Positions 35,000 to 44,125 of a DNA stretch of 64,000 nucleotides are shown here, piece by piece. Made by a program: the position numbers and the translations under genes. Where the stretch lies: positions 1,105,080 to 1,169,079 of the forward strand of contig NZ_OBDO01000001.1 in the NCBI RefSeq assembly GCF_900215145.1, written 5' to 3'. Within the stretch, counting starts at the first letter, position 1. Every line of letters begins with the position of its first letter. Below the pieces are notes generated by a model that saw nothing but the letters and a program-made list of their open reading frames with translations, did no database searches and was not told the origin of the DNA. Source of the DNA: Geodermatophilus sabuli (GTDB lineage: Bacteria; Actinomycetota; Actinomycetes; Mycobacteriales; Geodermatophilaceae).

Positions 35000-35986
35000 T
35001 CACCCCTGGGGCCGCGCCTCCAGCACGTGGACACCCGCGGCGGTGGGGACGTCGGCGGTGAGGCGCAGTCCGGCCTCCTCCAGCAGCGCGGCGTACTCGG
35101 CGGCGGTGCGCTCCCGGCCGTGCAGGAGGACGAGCATGTGCAGGTCCATCCGCACCACCGCCGGGTCCTCGACGGCGCGCCGGGGGAGCACCGCCTCCAC
35201 CACGAGCAGGACGGAGTCCGGCCGCATCGCCGCCCGGCAGCTCCGCAGCACCCGCAGCGCGTCGCCGTCGTCCCAGTCGTGCAGGACCCGGGACAGCAGG
35301 TAGGCGTCCGCGCCGCCGGGCACCCCGGTGAAGAAGTCGCCGCCGACCGTGGGCAGGTCCGAGCCGGCGACGACGTCCGGCTGGTCGAACAGGACCACGT
35401 CCGCCGACGGCACCCGCTCGAGGACCGCGCGCAGCAGGGTGCCGCTGCCGCCGCCGACGTCGACCACGGAGGCGAAGCCGGTCAGGTCGTAGGCGGCGAC
35501 CACCGCCCCCGCCTCGCGGGCGGAGCGGCCGGCCATCGACGCCCGGAAGGCCGCGAGCCGCTCCGGCGCCGCGGCGAGGTGGTCGAAGAACGGCCGGCCG
35601 TGGACGACGTCGAAGGGGGTGTCGCCCGTGCGGACCGCGTCGAGCAGGCCTGCCGCGGCCCGGTAGTACAGCTCCGCGCGCGCCGTCACCGCGCCGCGCA
35701 ACGAGCCGGGCGTCCCGGCCAGCAGCAGCTCGCCCGTCGCCGTGAGGGCGAACCGGCCGTCGGGCAGCTCGTCGAGCACCTCCTCGGCAGCCAGTCCCCG
35801 CAGCACCCGGCGCAGGGGGCCCGGCACGGCTCCCAGCTCGCCCGCGAGGTCGTCGGCGCCGCGGGGCCCGCCGGTCAGCGCCTCGGGGACGCCCAGGGCG
35901 ATCGCGACGTGCAGCAGCTGGGTGACCAGGTAGCCGTCGGCCAGCCGGGCCAGACCGTCGGCTGGGGAGCCGGGCACGGCGACCAT
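35000..35986 (-). CDS. O-methyltransferase, family 2 (TcmN/hydroxyneurosporene type)
   Basis: 328 aa. N-terminal winged-helix dimerisation domain (LLHVAIALGVPEALTGGPRGADDLAGELG..PGPLRRVLRGLAAEEVLDE), SAM domain VVDVGGGSGTLLRAVLERVPSADVVLFDQP, and the catalytic-region motif LSRVLHDWDDGDALRVL. Typical of secondary-metabolite O-methyltransferases, but no other biosynthetic genes adjoin it. Start ATG 35986; no clear ribosome site. Confidence 0.88.
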   Translation of the reverse strand: MVAVPGSPADGLARLADGYLVTQLLHVAIALGVPEALTGGPRGADDLAGELGAVPGPLRRVLRGLAAEEVLDELPDGRFALTATGELLLAGTPGSLRGAVTARAELYYRAAAGLLDAVRTGDTPFDVVHGRPFFDHLAAAPERLAAFRASMAGRSAREAGAVVAAYDLTGFASVVDVGGGSGTLLRAVLERVPSADVVLFDQPDVVAGSDLPTVGGDFFTGVPGGADAYLLSRVLHDWDDGDALRVLRSCRAAMRPDSVLLVVEAVLPRRAVEDPAVVRMDLHMLVLLHGRERTAAEYAALLEEAGLRLTADVPTAAGVHVLEARPQG

Positions 35987-36161
35987 GCTGGCAGCGCTCG
36001 CGGGGGCGGACAACGGGCCCGTGCGTCCGGGCACCCGCGGCGGGGGCGGAGGCGGGCGTGCACCCGTCCGCACCTCCTCAGCGGGCTCCTGCTCTCTCCA
36101 CGCGGTCGACATGGACGCAGATCCACACCCGCGCTCCGGGGGCGTGCGGCAGGCTGGCCGC

Positions 36162-36827
36162 ATGGCGCGGTTCGTGGAACTCAGTCACGTGATCACCGCC
36201 GGGATGGTGACCTATCCCGGTCTTCCCGCGCCGGAGGTCACGCCGTACCTGACCCGTGAGACGTCACGGGAGGTGTACGCGCCGGGCACCGAGTTCGTCA
36301 TCGACTGGGTGCGCATGCTGGGCAACACCGGCACGTACCTCGACAGCCCGTTCCACCGCCACGCCGACGGCCCCGACCTCGCCGGCCTCCCGCTGGAGGA
36401 GCTGGCCGACCTGCCGGCCATCGTCGTCCACACCGCCGGCTCCGGCCGCCGGGCGGTCGGTGTCGAGGACCTGAGCGGGCACGCCGTCGCCGGGTGCGCC
36501 GTGCTGCTGCACACGGGCGGCGACGTCGCCTTCGGGACGCCGGCCTACGGCGTGGACGCGCCCTTCCTCACCGGCGACGGCGCGCGGTGGCTGGCCGCGG
36601 AGGGCGCCGCGCTGGTCGGCATCGACGCGGTGAACATCGACGAGATCGTCGAGCGCGGCGAGCGGCCGGTGCACACCCTGCTGCTGGCGGCCGGCATCCC
36701 GATCGTCGAGCACCTCACGGGCCTGGACCTCGTACCGGACACCGGCGCCCGCTTCACCGCGGCCCCGCCGCGCTTCTCCGGACTCGGCACCTTCCCGGTG
36801 CGTGCCTACGCCCGGCTACCGGACTGA
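36162..36827 (+). CDS. Cyclase/kynurenine-formamidase-fold hydrolase
   Basis: 221 aa, MARFVELSHVITAGMVTYPGLPAPEV... The family metal motif HxGTHxDxPxH appears as NTGTYLDSPFHRH: both early histidines are replaced (Asn, Tyr) while Asp and the last His remain. This variant subgroup exists in annotated cyclase-family proteins; activity is uncertain. C-terminal GIDAVNIDE and ERPVHTLLLAAGIPIVEHL fit the fold. Confidence 0.8.
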   Translation: MARFVELSHVITAGMVTYPGLPAPEVTPYLTRETSREVYAPGTEFVIDWVRMLGNTGTYLDSPFHRHADGPDLAGLPLEELADLPAIVVHTAGSGRRAVGVEDLSGHAVAGCAVLLHTGGDVAFGTPAYGVDAPFLTGDGARWLAAEGAALVGIDAVNIDEIVERGERPVHTLLLAAGIPIVEHLTGLDLVPDTGARFTAAPPRFSGLGTFPVRAYARLPD

Positions 36828-36834
36828 CCTCGGC

Positions 36835-37632
36835 TCAGGCGGGCGGCGCCAGCTCGGCCAGCACGGCGGCGACGTCGTCGTCCCGGACGAAGCCCAGCGC
36901 CAGCAGCCGGTGCACCAGCACGCCGCGCCGGGTCAGTCTCAGGTCGGCCGGACGCAGGCGGGGGAGGGCCGCGCCACCGGGGCGGGGCTGGGCCGGCGGC
37001 GGGTCGAGCAGGCCGGCGCGCTGCAGGTCGGTGAGGTCCTCGCGGGCGGCCCACGCGGTCCAGGCCCTCGGGTCGTCGGGCAGCGGGGTCATCGGCAGCG
37101 GCGCGCGGTCCCGTCGGCCGACCCCGGCCAGCACGGCCAGCTGCCGCCAGGAGAGCCCGGCGGCTCCCCGCAGCGCGCGGTCGACCAGTGCGGCGTCGAG
37201 GTCGGGGGAGGCGGCCACCTCGGCCAGCAGGTAGCCCAGGTGCCGCACCCGCCGCTCCTCGACGGAGACGCGGGCGGCGGCGACGACGGCCTCGGTGACC
37301 TCGTCGGCGGCGGAGCGGCGCCCGGCGCGGGGCGTGAAGAAGTCGTCGTCCCGGACCGGGCGGCCGGCGCGGGACAGGGACGCGGCGTGCTCCACCGCGA
37401 AGGCCAGGACGGCGCCGGCCCGCGCCCGCTCGCGGAGCAGCGGCAGGGCGGTGGCCTCCTCGGCCGCCGTCCGCAGGCAGCCGGCCAGCCGGTCGTCCAG
37501 GCGCACGGCCGGGGCCGGTCCGGCCCCGGGGAACACCACCGCGGCGGCGGCCCGGCTCATCGAGCCGGCGACCACCGCGCCGGCCTCGAGCAGCGCGCGG
37601 CCGGTGGCGGGGGAGTCCTCGGTGGCGGTCAC
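36835..37632 (-). CDS. Hypothetical helical protein
   Basis: 265 aa, GTG start with GAGG upstream. Alanine- and arginine-rich, mostly helical, no membrane segments; C-terminal LRLTRRGVLVHRLLALGFVRDDDVAAVLAEL. I do not recognise a family. Convergent with the cyclase gene and divergent from narK. Confidence 0.65.
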   Translation of the reverse strand: MTATEDSPATGRALLEAGAVVAGSMSRAAAAVVFPGAGPAPAVRLDDRLAGCLRTAAEEATALPLLRERARAGAVLAFAVEHAASLSRAGRPVRDDDFFTPRAGRRSAADEVTEAVVAAARVSVEERRVRHLGYLLAEVAASPDLDAALVDRALRGAAGLSWRQLAVLAGVGRRDRAPLPMTPLPDDPRAWTAWAAREDLTDLQRAGLLDPPPAQPRPGGAALPRLRPADLRLTRRGVLVHRLLALGFVRDDDVAAVLAELAPPA

Positions 37633-37781
37633 ACCGGTGATCCTCGCCGGTCCGGGGCCGCCCGTGCACCCGGTGGACGCCCGGCCTCACCACAGCGGGT
37701 CAGCGACGGTGAGCACAACGGAACACGGGTTCATCGCCGCGGCAACGGACGGGGAACGCCGGGCCGTCAGCGTTCCGTGCC

Positions 37782-39188
37782 ATGGCCGCCCCCGCCTCCG
37801 CAGCCCCGTCCACGACGCCGCCGGCCGCCCCGCCGACGCCGGTCACCGCGCCACCCCGCCGATCCGGGCAGTGGATCGACGACTGGCGCCCCGAGGACCC
37901 CGCCTTCTGGGAGTCCACCGGCCGGGGGGTCGCCCGCCGCAACCTGTTCCTCTCCGTCTTCTCCGAGCACGTGGGTTTCTCGATCTGGAGCCTGTGGTCG
38001 GTGCTGGTCCTCTTCCTGCCGGAGGGCGTCTACGGGATCGACCCGGCCGGCAAGTTCCTGCTCACCACGCTGCCGACGGCGCTGGGGGCGTTCGTGCGGT
38101 TGCCCTACACCTTCGCCGTCGCCACGTTCGGCGGGCGGAACTGGACGATCGTCAGCGCCTCGCTGCTGCTGGTGCCGACGATCGCCACCGCCGTCGTCCT
38201 CGAACCCGGCGTCTCGTACTCGACGCTGCTGGTCGTGAGCTGCCTGGCCGGCGTCGGCGGGGGCAACTTCGCCAGCTCGATGGCGAACATCAACGCCTTC
38301 TACCCCGACCGGCTCAAGGGCTGGGCGCTGGGCCTCAACGCCGGCGGCGGCAACCTCGGCGTCCCGGTGGTCCAGCTCGTCGGCCTGCTCGTGCTGGCGA
38401 CGGCCGGGGTGCAGCACCCCCGGCTGGTCTTGCTGGTCTACATCCCGCTGATCGTCGCCGCCGCGGTCGGTGCGGCGCTGGTCATGGACAACCTGACGAC
38501 GGCGCGCAACCAGCCGCGGGCCATGCGCGAGGCGACCCGCGAGCGGCACACCTGGATCATGTCGTTCCTCTACATCGGCACCTTCGGCTCGTTCATCGGC
38601 TTCGGGTTCGCCTTCGGCCAGGTGCTGCAGAACCAGTTCACCGGCTCCTTCGGCACCCCGCTGGCCGCGGCGTCGCTGACCTGGCTGGGGCCGCTGCTCG
38701 GCTCGGCGATCCGCCCGCTCGGCGGCTCGCTGGCCGACCGCTTCGGCGGCGCGCGCATCACGTTCTGGACCTTCGGGGCGATGGCCGCCGGCGCCGCGAC
38801 CGTGTGGACGGCGAGCCGGCTGGGCTCCCTGCCGCTGTTCGTCGTCGGCTTCGTGGCGCTGTTCGTGCTCAGCGGGGTCGGCAACGGCTCGACCTACAAG
38901 ATGATCCCGGCGATCTTCCGCACCCAGGCCCGGCAGCAGCTGGCCGCGGGCGGCGACCCCGCGGCCGCGGACCGGCGCGCGCTGCGGATGTCCGGTGCGC
39001 TCATCGGCATCGCCGGCGCGGTCGGCGCGTTCGGCGGGGTGCTGGTGAACCTCGCCTTCCGGCAGTCGTTCCTCACCACGGGCACCGGCGACTCGGCGTA
39101 CCTGGTGTTCATCGCCTTCTACGTCGCCTGCCTGGTCGTGACCTGGGCGGTCTACCTGCGGCCCCGCGCCCCCATGGCCGGCGTCTGA
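37782..39188 (+). CDS. narK: NarK-type nitrate/nitrite transporter (MFS)
   Basis: 468 aa, 12 predicted membrane segments. Nitrate signature motifs are visible: GVGGGNFASSMANINAFYPDRLKGWALGLNAGGGNLGVP and the second-half FVLSGVGNGSTYKMIPAIFR. About 50 N-terminal residues precede the first helix (QWIDDWRPEDPAFWESTGRGVARRNLFLSVFSEHVGFSIW), typical of actinobacterial NarK. Feeds nitrate to NasA. A GlnR-like half-site pair lies about 60 bases upstream. Confidence 0.95.
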   Translation: MAAPASAAPSTTPPAAPPTPVTAPPRRSGQWIDDWRPEDPAFWESTGRGVARRNLFLSVFSEHVGFSIWSLWSVLVLFLPEGVYGIDPAGKFLLTTLPTALGAFVRLPYTFAVATFGGRNWTIVSASLLLVPTIATAVVLEPGVSYSTLLVVSCLAGVGGGNFASSMANINAFYPDRLKGWALGLNAGGGNLGVPVVQLVGLLVLATAGVQHPRLVLLVYIPLIVAAAVGAALVMDNLTTARNQPRAMREATRERHTWIMSFLYIGTFGSFIGFGFAFGQVLQNQFTGSFGTPLAAASLTWLGPLLGSAIRPLGGSLADRFGGARITFWTFGAMAAGAATVWTASRLGSLPLFVVGFVALFVLSGVGNGSTYKMIPAIFRTQARQQLAAGGDPAAADRRALRMSGALIGIAGAVGAFGGVLVNLAFRQSFLTTGTGDSAYLVFIAFYVACLVVTWAVYLRPRAPMAGV

Positions 39189-39193
39189 GCCCC

Positions 39194-39209
39194 GGCCCGC
39201 CGTCGGGCC
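39194..39209. terminator. Hairpin between narK and nnaR
   Basis: GGCCCG-ccgt-CGGGCC, six-bp stem between convergent genes; no T-tract. Confidence 0.45.
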
Positions 39210-39257
39210 CCTGATCGACCGCAAGTCCCCTCGCCCCCATGATCATCGGGGGAGGCG

Positions 39258-40385
39258 TCAGACCCGAAGCCGGTAACCGCGCTTCACGACGGTCTCCACC
39301 AGCGGGGCACCCAGCGCGGCCCGCAGCCGGGTCACCGCCATCTCGACCGCGTGGCCGTCCCCGCCACCGGCCAGGCCCTGCACCAGCTCCGGGCGGGACA
39401 GCACGGCGCCCGGCCGCGCGGCCAGCGCCCGCAGCACCGCCATCGGCCCGGGCGCCAGCTCCACCACCCGGCCGTCGACCACCGCCGCGTGCCCGCGTAC
39501 CTGCAGGTCGTGCCCACCCACCCGCAGCAGCGGGTCCCGCTCGGGCAGCCGGGCCACCACCTCGCGGGCCAGCGCGCCCAGCCGCGAGCGCTCCGGCTGT
39601 GCCGAGGGGATGCCCGCCGCGTCCAGCGGCGCCGCGGTCACCGGGCCCACCGCCACGGCGAGGACCCCGCCGGTGAACGCGGACACCAGCTCCTGGCGCT
39701 GCCCGAGCTCGTCGGCGACCGTCAGCAGGCTGGCCGCGGCCGGGGCGCTGGTGAACGTCACCGCGTCCACGCCGCGGGCCACGACCGTGCCGACCAGCCG
39801 GCGCACCGGGGCGACGTCCTCGGGCAGCACCCAGCGGTACACCGGCACGGGCAGCACCTCCGCGCCGGTGGCCCGCAGCGCCTCGACGAAGTCCGGCAGC
39901 GGGTCGCCGTGCAGCTGGACGGCGACCCGGCGGCCGGCCAGCGGCCCCTCCGCGCCCGACAGCAGGTGCTCCAGCACCTCCGCCGACGACTCCGACGCCG
40001 GTGACCAGGCGTCCACCAGCCCACCGCCGCGGATGGCGCCGCGGGCCTTCGGGCCGCGGGCCAGCACGCGGGCGCCTCGCAGGTGGTCCACCAGCGGCAG
40101 GTCCCAGGCGTCGGCTGCCTCCAGCCAGCCCCGGAACCCCACCCCGGTCGTGGCGACGACGAGGTCGACCGGCCGCTCCAGCACCCGGCGGGTGGCGGCG
40201 ACCAGCTCGGCGTCGTCGGCCAGCGGGACGATCCGGATCGCCGGGGCGTAGACGACGCGGGCGCCACGGCGGGCCAGCAGCACGCCGAGCTCCTCGCGGC
40301 GGCGGGCGGCGGTGACCGCGACGGTGTAGCCGGCCAGCGGCAACGGCTCGCCGGTGGCCTCGGGCACGGTCAGGATGTCCGTCAC
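39258..40385 (-). CDS. nnaR: HemD-like transcriptional regulator of nitrate assimilation
   Basis: 375 aa. Residues 1-265 are a uroporphyrinogen-III synthase fold (PLAGYTVAVTAARRREELGVLLARRGARVVYAPAI ... VDAVTFTSAPAAASLL), followed by an OmpR-type winged helix (VVELAPGPMAVLRALAARPGAVLSRPELVQGL ... VEMAVTRLRAALG...VVKRGYRLRV). This fusion is NnaR/Rv0260c, which in Streptomyces and mycobacteria activates nitrite/nitrate assimilation genes with GlnR and sits near narK and nirBD, as here. GTG start at 40385. Confidence 0.9.
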   Translation of the reverse strand: MTDILTVPEATGEPLPLAGYTVAVTAARRREELGVLLARRGARVVYAPAIRIVPLADDAELVAATRRVLERPVDLVVATTGVGFRGWLEAADAWDLPLVDHLRGARVLARGPKARGAIRGGGLVDAWSPASESSAEVLEHLLSGAEGPLAGRRVAVQLHGDPLPDFVEALRATGAEVLPVPVYRWVLPEDVAPVRRLVGTVVARGVDAVTFTSAPAAASLLTVADELGQRQELVSAFTGGVLAVAVGPVTAAPLDAAGIPSAQPERSRLGALAREVVARLPERDPLLRVGGHDLQVRGHAAVVDGRVVELAPGPMAVLRALAARPGAVLSRPELVQGLAGGGDGHAVEMAVTRLRAALGAPLVETVVKRGYRLRV

Positions 40386-40452
40386 CTCCCCATGGTGCGT
40401 CGTCCGTGTTGCGGGCACGTGACGCCCCCGGGACGACGGCGCGCGGGCCGGT

Positions 40453-41913
40453 TCAGTCCGGTGCGCGCACCCAGGAGGCCAGCAGGACGCTGGCGTCGTC
40501 CTGCAGCAACCCGTCCTGGTGGTCGAGGACGGCGCGCACCAGGCGCCGGGCGGTCTCCGGCGGAGGGTGGTCGGCGGCCATCTCCCGGACGAGGAAGTCC
40601 TCGAGCCGCTCCTCGCCGAACCACGCGCCGGCGGCGTCCCGTGCCTCGGTGACGCCGTCGGTGTACAGCGCCAGCCAGTCACCCGGCTGCAGGAACTCCT
40701 CGGCGACGGTGAGCACGCCCGTCCCGAGCCCGAAGGGGACCCGGCGGCCGCCGGACAGGTGCTTGACGACCTTCCCCCCGCGCAGCAGCAGGGGCGGGGG
40801 GTGACCGGCGTTGACGTAGCGCAGCCGTCCCGAGCCCACGTCCAGCTCCGCCAGCACCCCGGTGGAGAACGCACTGTCCCGGAACGTCGCGGCGATCACC
40901 TCGTCGATGGCCCGGGCCTGCTCGAAGACACCCCGGCCGTCCCGTCGGGCGCTGCGGTAGGCGGCCAGTGCCGCGCTGGCCAGCAGGCCGGCCGGGAGGC
41001 CGTGGCCCATCGCGTCGAGGACCGCCAGCGAGACGGTGTTCTCGGACAGCGAGTAGTCGAAGGCGTCCCCGCCCACCTCGTAGGCCGGTTCCAGCAGGCC
41101 GGCGAGCACGAAGGCGTCACTGGCCGCGGTCAGCGGGGGCAGTTGCTGCCACAGCAGCTCCGCCGACGGCGCCCGAGGGCGGCTGCGCCGGGCCCGCTCG
41201 AGGGCGTCGCCGTACTGCCCCATGCCCGCCACGAGGTGCCCGACGATGGAGGCCAGCCACCGGCACTCCTGGCGCAGCGCCGGGTCGTACAGGTCCTCGG
41301 CGGCGGTCACGCGGACCTCGAGGACCCCGATCCGGTCGGCTCCGTCGACGACCGGCAGCCACAGCCGGGGCAACCCGTTCGCCTCGGAGGGGAGGGGGCG
41401 CACCGTCTGGAAGACCCGTCCGGGCAGGGTCCCGTCGATCCACAGGGACTCCCCGGTGGGCGTGCCCGGCGGCACGAGCGGGCACAGCCGGCGTTGCTCG
41501 TGGTCGGCCACGTGCACGGCGACCTCCACCCCCATGGCGTGCCCCGCCGCCACGACGAGGCCGGACAGCCGGTCCGGCGGCGCGGCACGGGCGGCCTCCA
41601 CCAGGTGCAGCAGCGCCGCGAACGGACCGCTGACCGGTGGGCGCCGGCGCACGGGCGAGCTGTAGGGGACCCGCCGCTGGGTGAACAACTCGTCGAGTCG
41701 CTCGTTGAGGGCGTGCGCGAGGACGCTGCGCTGGCCCGCCGGCAGGCGCAGCAGCCCCTGGATGTGGGCGTCGAGCTCCATCAGGTCGGCGGTGCCGCCG
41801 AGGGCGAAGTACCGGGTCCAGAGCTGCTCGAGGGTCAGGTCGGCCACCTGGTACGCCGCCCGCAGCGCGCGGTCCTGTTCCTCCTCGGGCGAGGTGGGCT
41901 GGGGGGCGTCCAT
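40453..41913 (-). CDS. SpoIIE-type PP2C phosphatase with GAF domain
   Basis: 486 aa. N-terminal ANTAR-less helical part, GAF-like domain (about 105-225), then PP2C_SIG domain with EVGGDAFDYSL, LDAMGHGLPAGLLAS, VNAGHPPPLLL, LYTDGVTEARD and DDASVLLASW; metal-binding aspartates are all present. Such phosphatases usually act on STAS anti-anti-sigma factors. Its ATG overlaps the stop of the GAF-ANTAR gene by one base (TGATG). Confidence 0.9.
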   Translation of the reverse strand: MDAPQPTSPEEEQDRALRAAYQVADLTLEQLWTRYFALGGTADLMELDAHIQGLLRLPAGQRSVLAHALNERLDELFTQRRVPYSSPVRRRPPVSGPFAALLHLVEAARAAPPDRLSGLVVAAGHAMGVEVAVHVADHEQRRLCPLVPPGTPTGESLWIDGTLPGRVFQTVRPLPSEANGLPRLWLPVVDGADRIGVLEVRVTAAEDLYDPALRQECRWLASIVGHLVAGMGQYGDALERARRSRPRAPSAELLWQQLPPLTAASDAFVLAGLLEPAYEVGGDAFDYSLSENTVSLAVLDAMGHGLPAGLLASAALAAYRSARRDGRGVFEQARAIDEVIAATFRDSAFSTGVLAELDVGSGRLRYVNAGHPPPLLLRGGKVVKHLSGGRRVPFGLGTGVLTVAEEFLQPGDWLALYTDGVTEARDAAGAWFGEERLEDFLVREMAADHPPPETARRLVRAVLDHQDGLLQDDASVLLASWVRAPD

Positions 41914-42644
41914 CAGCGCCGCCGGCGGACGGCGGAGTCGACCACCGCGCGGGCGACCTCCGGCATTGTCCCCGCCCCCTCACCGCAGCGACCCACCAGC
42001 ATGCTGAAGGCGGTCTCCTCGGTCACCCGGTGCCGCGCCATGAGCACTCCCTTCGCCGTGCTCACCACGTCGCGGGAGCCGATCGCCTGCCGCAGCCCCT
42101 CGCTGAGCCGGAGGGCGCGCTCGTGGGTCTGTACGTTCGCGACGAGGATCGCCGCCTGTGCGCCGAACATCGACAGCCGCCGCTCGCTCTGCGCGTCGAA
42201 GACCCCGGGGCGGTCCGCGTAGACCTTGACGGCGCCGAGGGCGAGGTCCCCGCCGACCATCGGGGCGCTCAGCACGGCGCGCACCCCCAGTGCCGCGACG
42301 GCGTCGGCCCACCGGGGCCAGCGGCGGTCGACGGCGAGGTCGTCGATCCGCACCACCTGCCGGCCGGCCGTCGCAGCGAGGCAGGGCCCCTCGTCCAGTT
42401 CGTACTGCAGCGCATCGGCCCGCTCCACCCGGGCGTCGGTTGAGCCCGAGCTGCGGCGGCCGCGCTCGTCGATGACCGAGACCCCGGCACCCACTGCCCC
42501 CGGGACCGTGTCGAGCGCGAGCGCGCTGACCAGCCCGAGCGCGGTCGCGACCGTCTCCTCGGACAGCAGCAGCCCCGACATGCGGGCGAAGACGGCCGAG
42601 AGCTCGTCGGCCAAGGGCAGTTCCCGTGCACGGTCCTGGTGCAA
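41913..42644 (-). CDS. GAF-ANTAR putative RNA-binding antiterminator
   Basis: 243 aa. GAF domain (ELDEGPCLAATAGRQVVRIDDLAVDRRWPRW...VLSAPM) then ANTAR (LSEGLRQAIGSRDVVSTAKGVLMARHRVTEETAFSML), which binds paired RNA hairpins to block termination. Start appears to be TTG at 42644 (MHQDRAREL); no in-frame ATG or GTG nearby. Operon with the SpoIIE phosphatase. Confidence 0.88.
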   Translation of the reverse strand: MHQDRARELPLADELSAVFARMSGLLLSEETVATALGLVSALALDTVPGAVGAGVSVIDERGRRSSGSTDARVERADALQYELDEGPCLAATAGRQVVRIDDLAVDRRWPRWADAVAALGVRAVLSAPMVGGDLALGAVKVYADRPGVFDAQSERRLSMFGAQAAILVANVQTHERALRLSEGLRQAIGSRDVVSTAKGVLMARHRVTEETAFSMLVGRCGEGAGTMPEVARAVVDSAVRRRR

Positions 42645-42709
42645 GGCACCCCATCCGGAGGTGGCCGCGTACTCCGCCGTGGTTGGACGGGTGACAGCGC
42701 CTCGTCAGC

Positions 42710-43267
42710 CTAACCGTCCGGACCCGGTCCGGCGCTGCCGTCCATCCGGACGTCGGCCCGCTCCCGGGTGCGCTCGGCGGCGAACGTCGCGGCCTCGGTG
42801 ACCTGCCAGCGCCGCCACTGCGATTCGTACGCGGCGCCGTCCCGGGCCAGGCCGCGGGCCAGCCGCACCTCCCGCGGAGCCTCCACCCAGATCCGCAGCG
42901 TCGTCCAGGGGTCGACCGCCCGCGGGGTGCTGCCACACCCCTCGACCACCAGCACGGGCCCGGCCGGCACGCCCGTCGGCTCCGCCGCGAACCGGCCGGC
43001 CGTCCAGTCGTAGCGGTGGAAGGCGCCGGCGCGGCCCTCGGCGAGCGGGCGCAGCACCCCGGCGGCCAGGCGGGCGAAGGCGCCGGTCAGGGTCCAGCCG
43101 GCGTAGAGGTCGTCCATGTGCACCACGGGAGCGCCCAGTTCGGCGGCCAGGCCGCCGGCGAGCGTCGTCTTGCCCGACCCGGCCGGGCCGTCGACGCAGA
43201 CCAGCCGGGTGCGCCCGAGCCGTGGGGACGCGGCGCGCACCCGCGCGGCGAGGGCGGCGCGGTCCAC
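42710..43267 (-). CDS. P-loop nucleoside/uridine kinase-like protein
   Basis: 185 aa, GTG start. Walker A VDGPAGSGKTTLAGGLA, VHMDDLYAGW, RYDWTAGRF and VLVVEGCGS match the uridine-kinase-like P-loop group common in actinobacteria. Substrate not known. Confidence 0.85.
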   Translation of the reverse strand: MDRAALAARVRAASPRLGRTRLVCVDGPAGSGKTTLAGGLAAELGAPVVHMDDLYAGWTLTGAFARLAAGVLRPLAEGRAGAFHRYDWTAGRFAAEPTGVPAGPVLVVEGCGSTPRAVDPWTTLRIWVEAPREVRLARGLARDGAAYESQWRRWQVTEAATFAAERTRERADVRMDGSAGPGPDG

Positions 43268-43307
43268 GAGCGGGGACCCTGCCAGCCGCGCCTGGGAGGA
43301 TCGGTGC

Positions 43308-43811
43308 GTGCTCCCGACTCCCGTCTCCGCCGTGCCCCGCCGCTGGCGCCTGCTGTGTGCCGTCGTCGCCGTCGTGGTGGCCGCCGTCCTGACCTACGTC
43401 GGGTTGACGCTGCAGGACGACACCACCGGCGTCGTCACCTACACGACGGCCGACCAGGTCGCGGTGGTCCTGCTGGGGTTGGTGCTCGCCGCCGGGGTCC
43501 TCGCCCTCGGGCGCCCCCGGGTGGACGCCGACGCCGACGGCATCCGGGTGCGCAACCTGTTCGGCCAGCGGCACCTGCCGTGGACGGCGGTGCAGGCGGT
43601 CCGGTTCGACGAGAGGTTCAAGTGGGCCACCCTGCTGCTGCGCAACGACGACGAGTTCGCCGTCCTCGCGCTGCAGGCCGCCGACGGCGAGCGGGCGGCC
43701 GAGGCTGTCGAGGGCCTGCGGGCCCTGCTGGCCGCCGCGCGGGCCGCGGAGCCGGCGCCCCCACCCCTGCTGCACGACCCCCGGGAACGGCCGCAGACGC
43801 CGCGGGGCTGA
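43308..43811 (+). CDS. PH-domain membrane protein
   Basis: 167 aa, GTG start with GGAGGA upstream. Two membrane helices (LLCAVVAVVVAAVLTYVGLTL and VAVVLLGLVLAAGVLAL) precede a bacterial PH-like domain (ADGIRVRNLFGQRHLPWTAVQAVRFDERFKWATLLL). Matches the PH-domain proteins common in actinobacteria; function unknown. Confidence 0.85.
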   Translation: MLPTPVSAVPRRWRLLCAVVAVVVAAVLTYVGLTLQDDTTGVVTYTTADQVAVVLLGLVLAAGVLALGRPRVDADADGIRVRNLFGQRHLPWTAVQAVRFDERFKWATLLLRNDDEFAVLALQAADGERAAEAVEGLRALLAAARAAEPAPPPLLHDPRERPQTPRG

Positions 43812-43842
43812 CCCGGGAATCCCCACGCCCGCTCCGACGCTG

Positions 43843-43848
43843 TAGCAT
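43843..43848 (+). promoter_or_regulatory. Probable -10 of the infC-rpmI-rplT operon
   Basis: TAGCAT followed by about 275 bases of leader before infC. No convincing -35. Confidence 0.45.
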
Positions 43849-43849
43849 G

Positions 43850-44125
43850 GGCGAGCCTCCCCGCTACACCGAGGCGCGCGAACCACCCAGCGGCCCCGCC
43901 CCGGGCCGCTGACCAAGAGGAGCCCGCTCCCACCTGGCGCCGTCGAGGCGCCCAGGTCCCCGGATCGCGGCAGACCGGCCACCGGCCGATCGGCCGCGGC
44001 GCGCGCGAGCCGACGGCTCGTGCACCCCGGAGAGTGGGCCCCGTGAGCAGCCGCTCGCGGGGCCTTCGTCTTCTCCGGCATCCGGCCGGGTGCGACTCCT
44101 CCCGTGCAACAGCAGAGGAGAGGCC
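43850..44125 (+). ncRNA. Structured infC leader RNA
   Basis: Gene-free 5' leader with several hairpins: around 43935-43955 (CCTGGCGCC paired to GGCGCCCAGG), around 44006-44022 (GCGAGCCG with CGGCTCGT) and the terminator-like stem at 44037-44064. IF3 operons are commonly controlled through their leaders by translation initiation and ribosomal proteins; which signal acts here is unknown. Confidence 0.5.
44037..44075 (+). terminator. Attenuator-like terminator in the infC leader
   Basis: 11-bp stem (44037-44047 with 44054-44064, one G-T wobble), six-base loop, followed by TTCGTCTTCT. It lies about 60 bases before infC, so premature termination would shut off the operon. Confidence 0.6.

Noticed and set aside
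39258..40385. Functional HemD of heme synthesis
   Set aside because: The C-terminal winged helix and the nitrate-gene context mark the NnaR regulator fusion.
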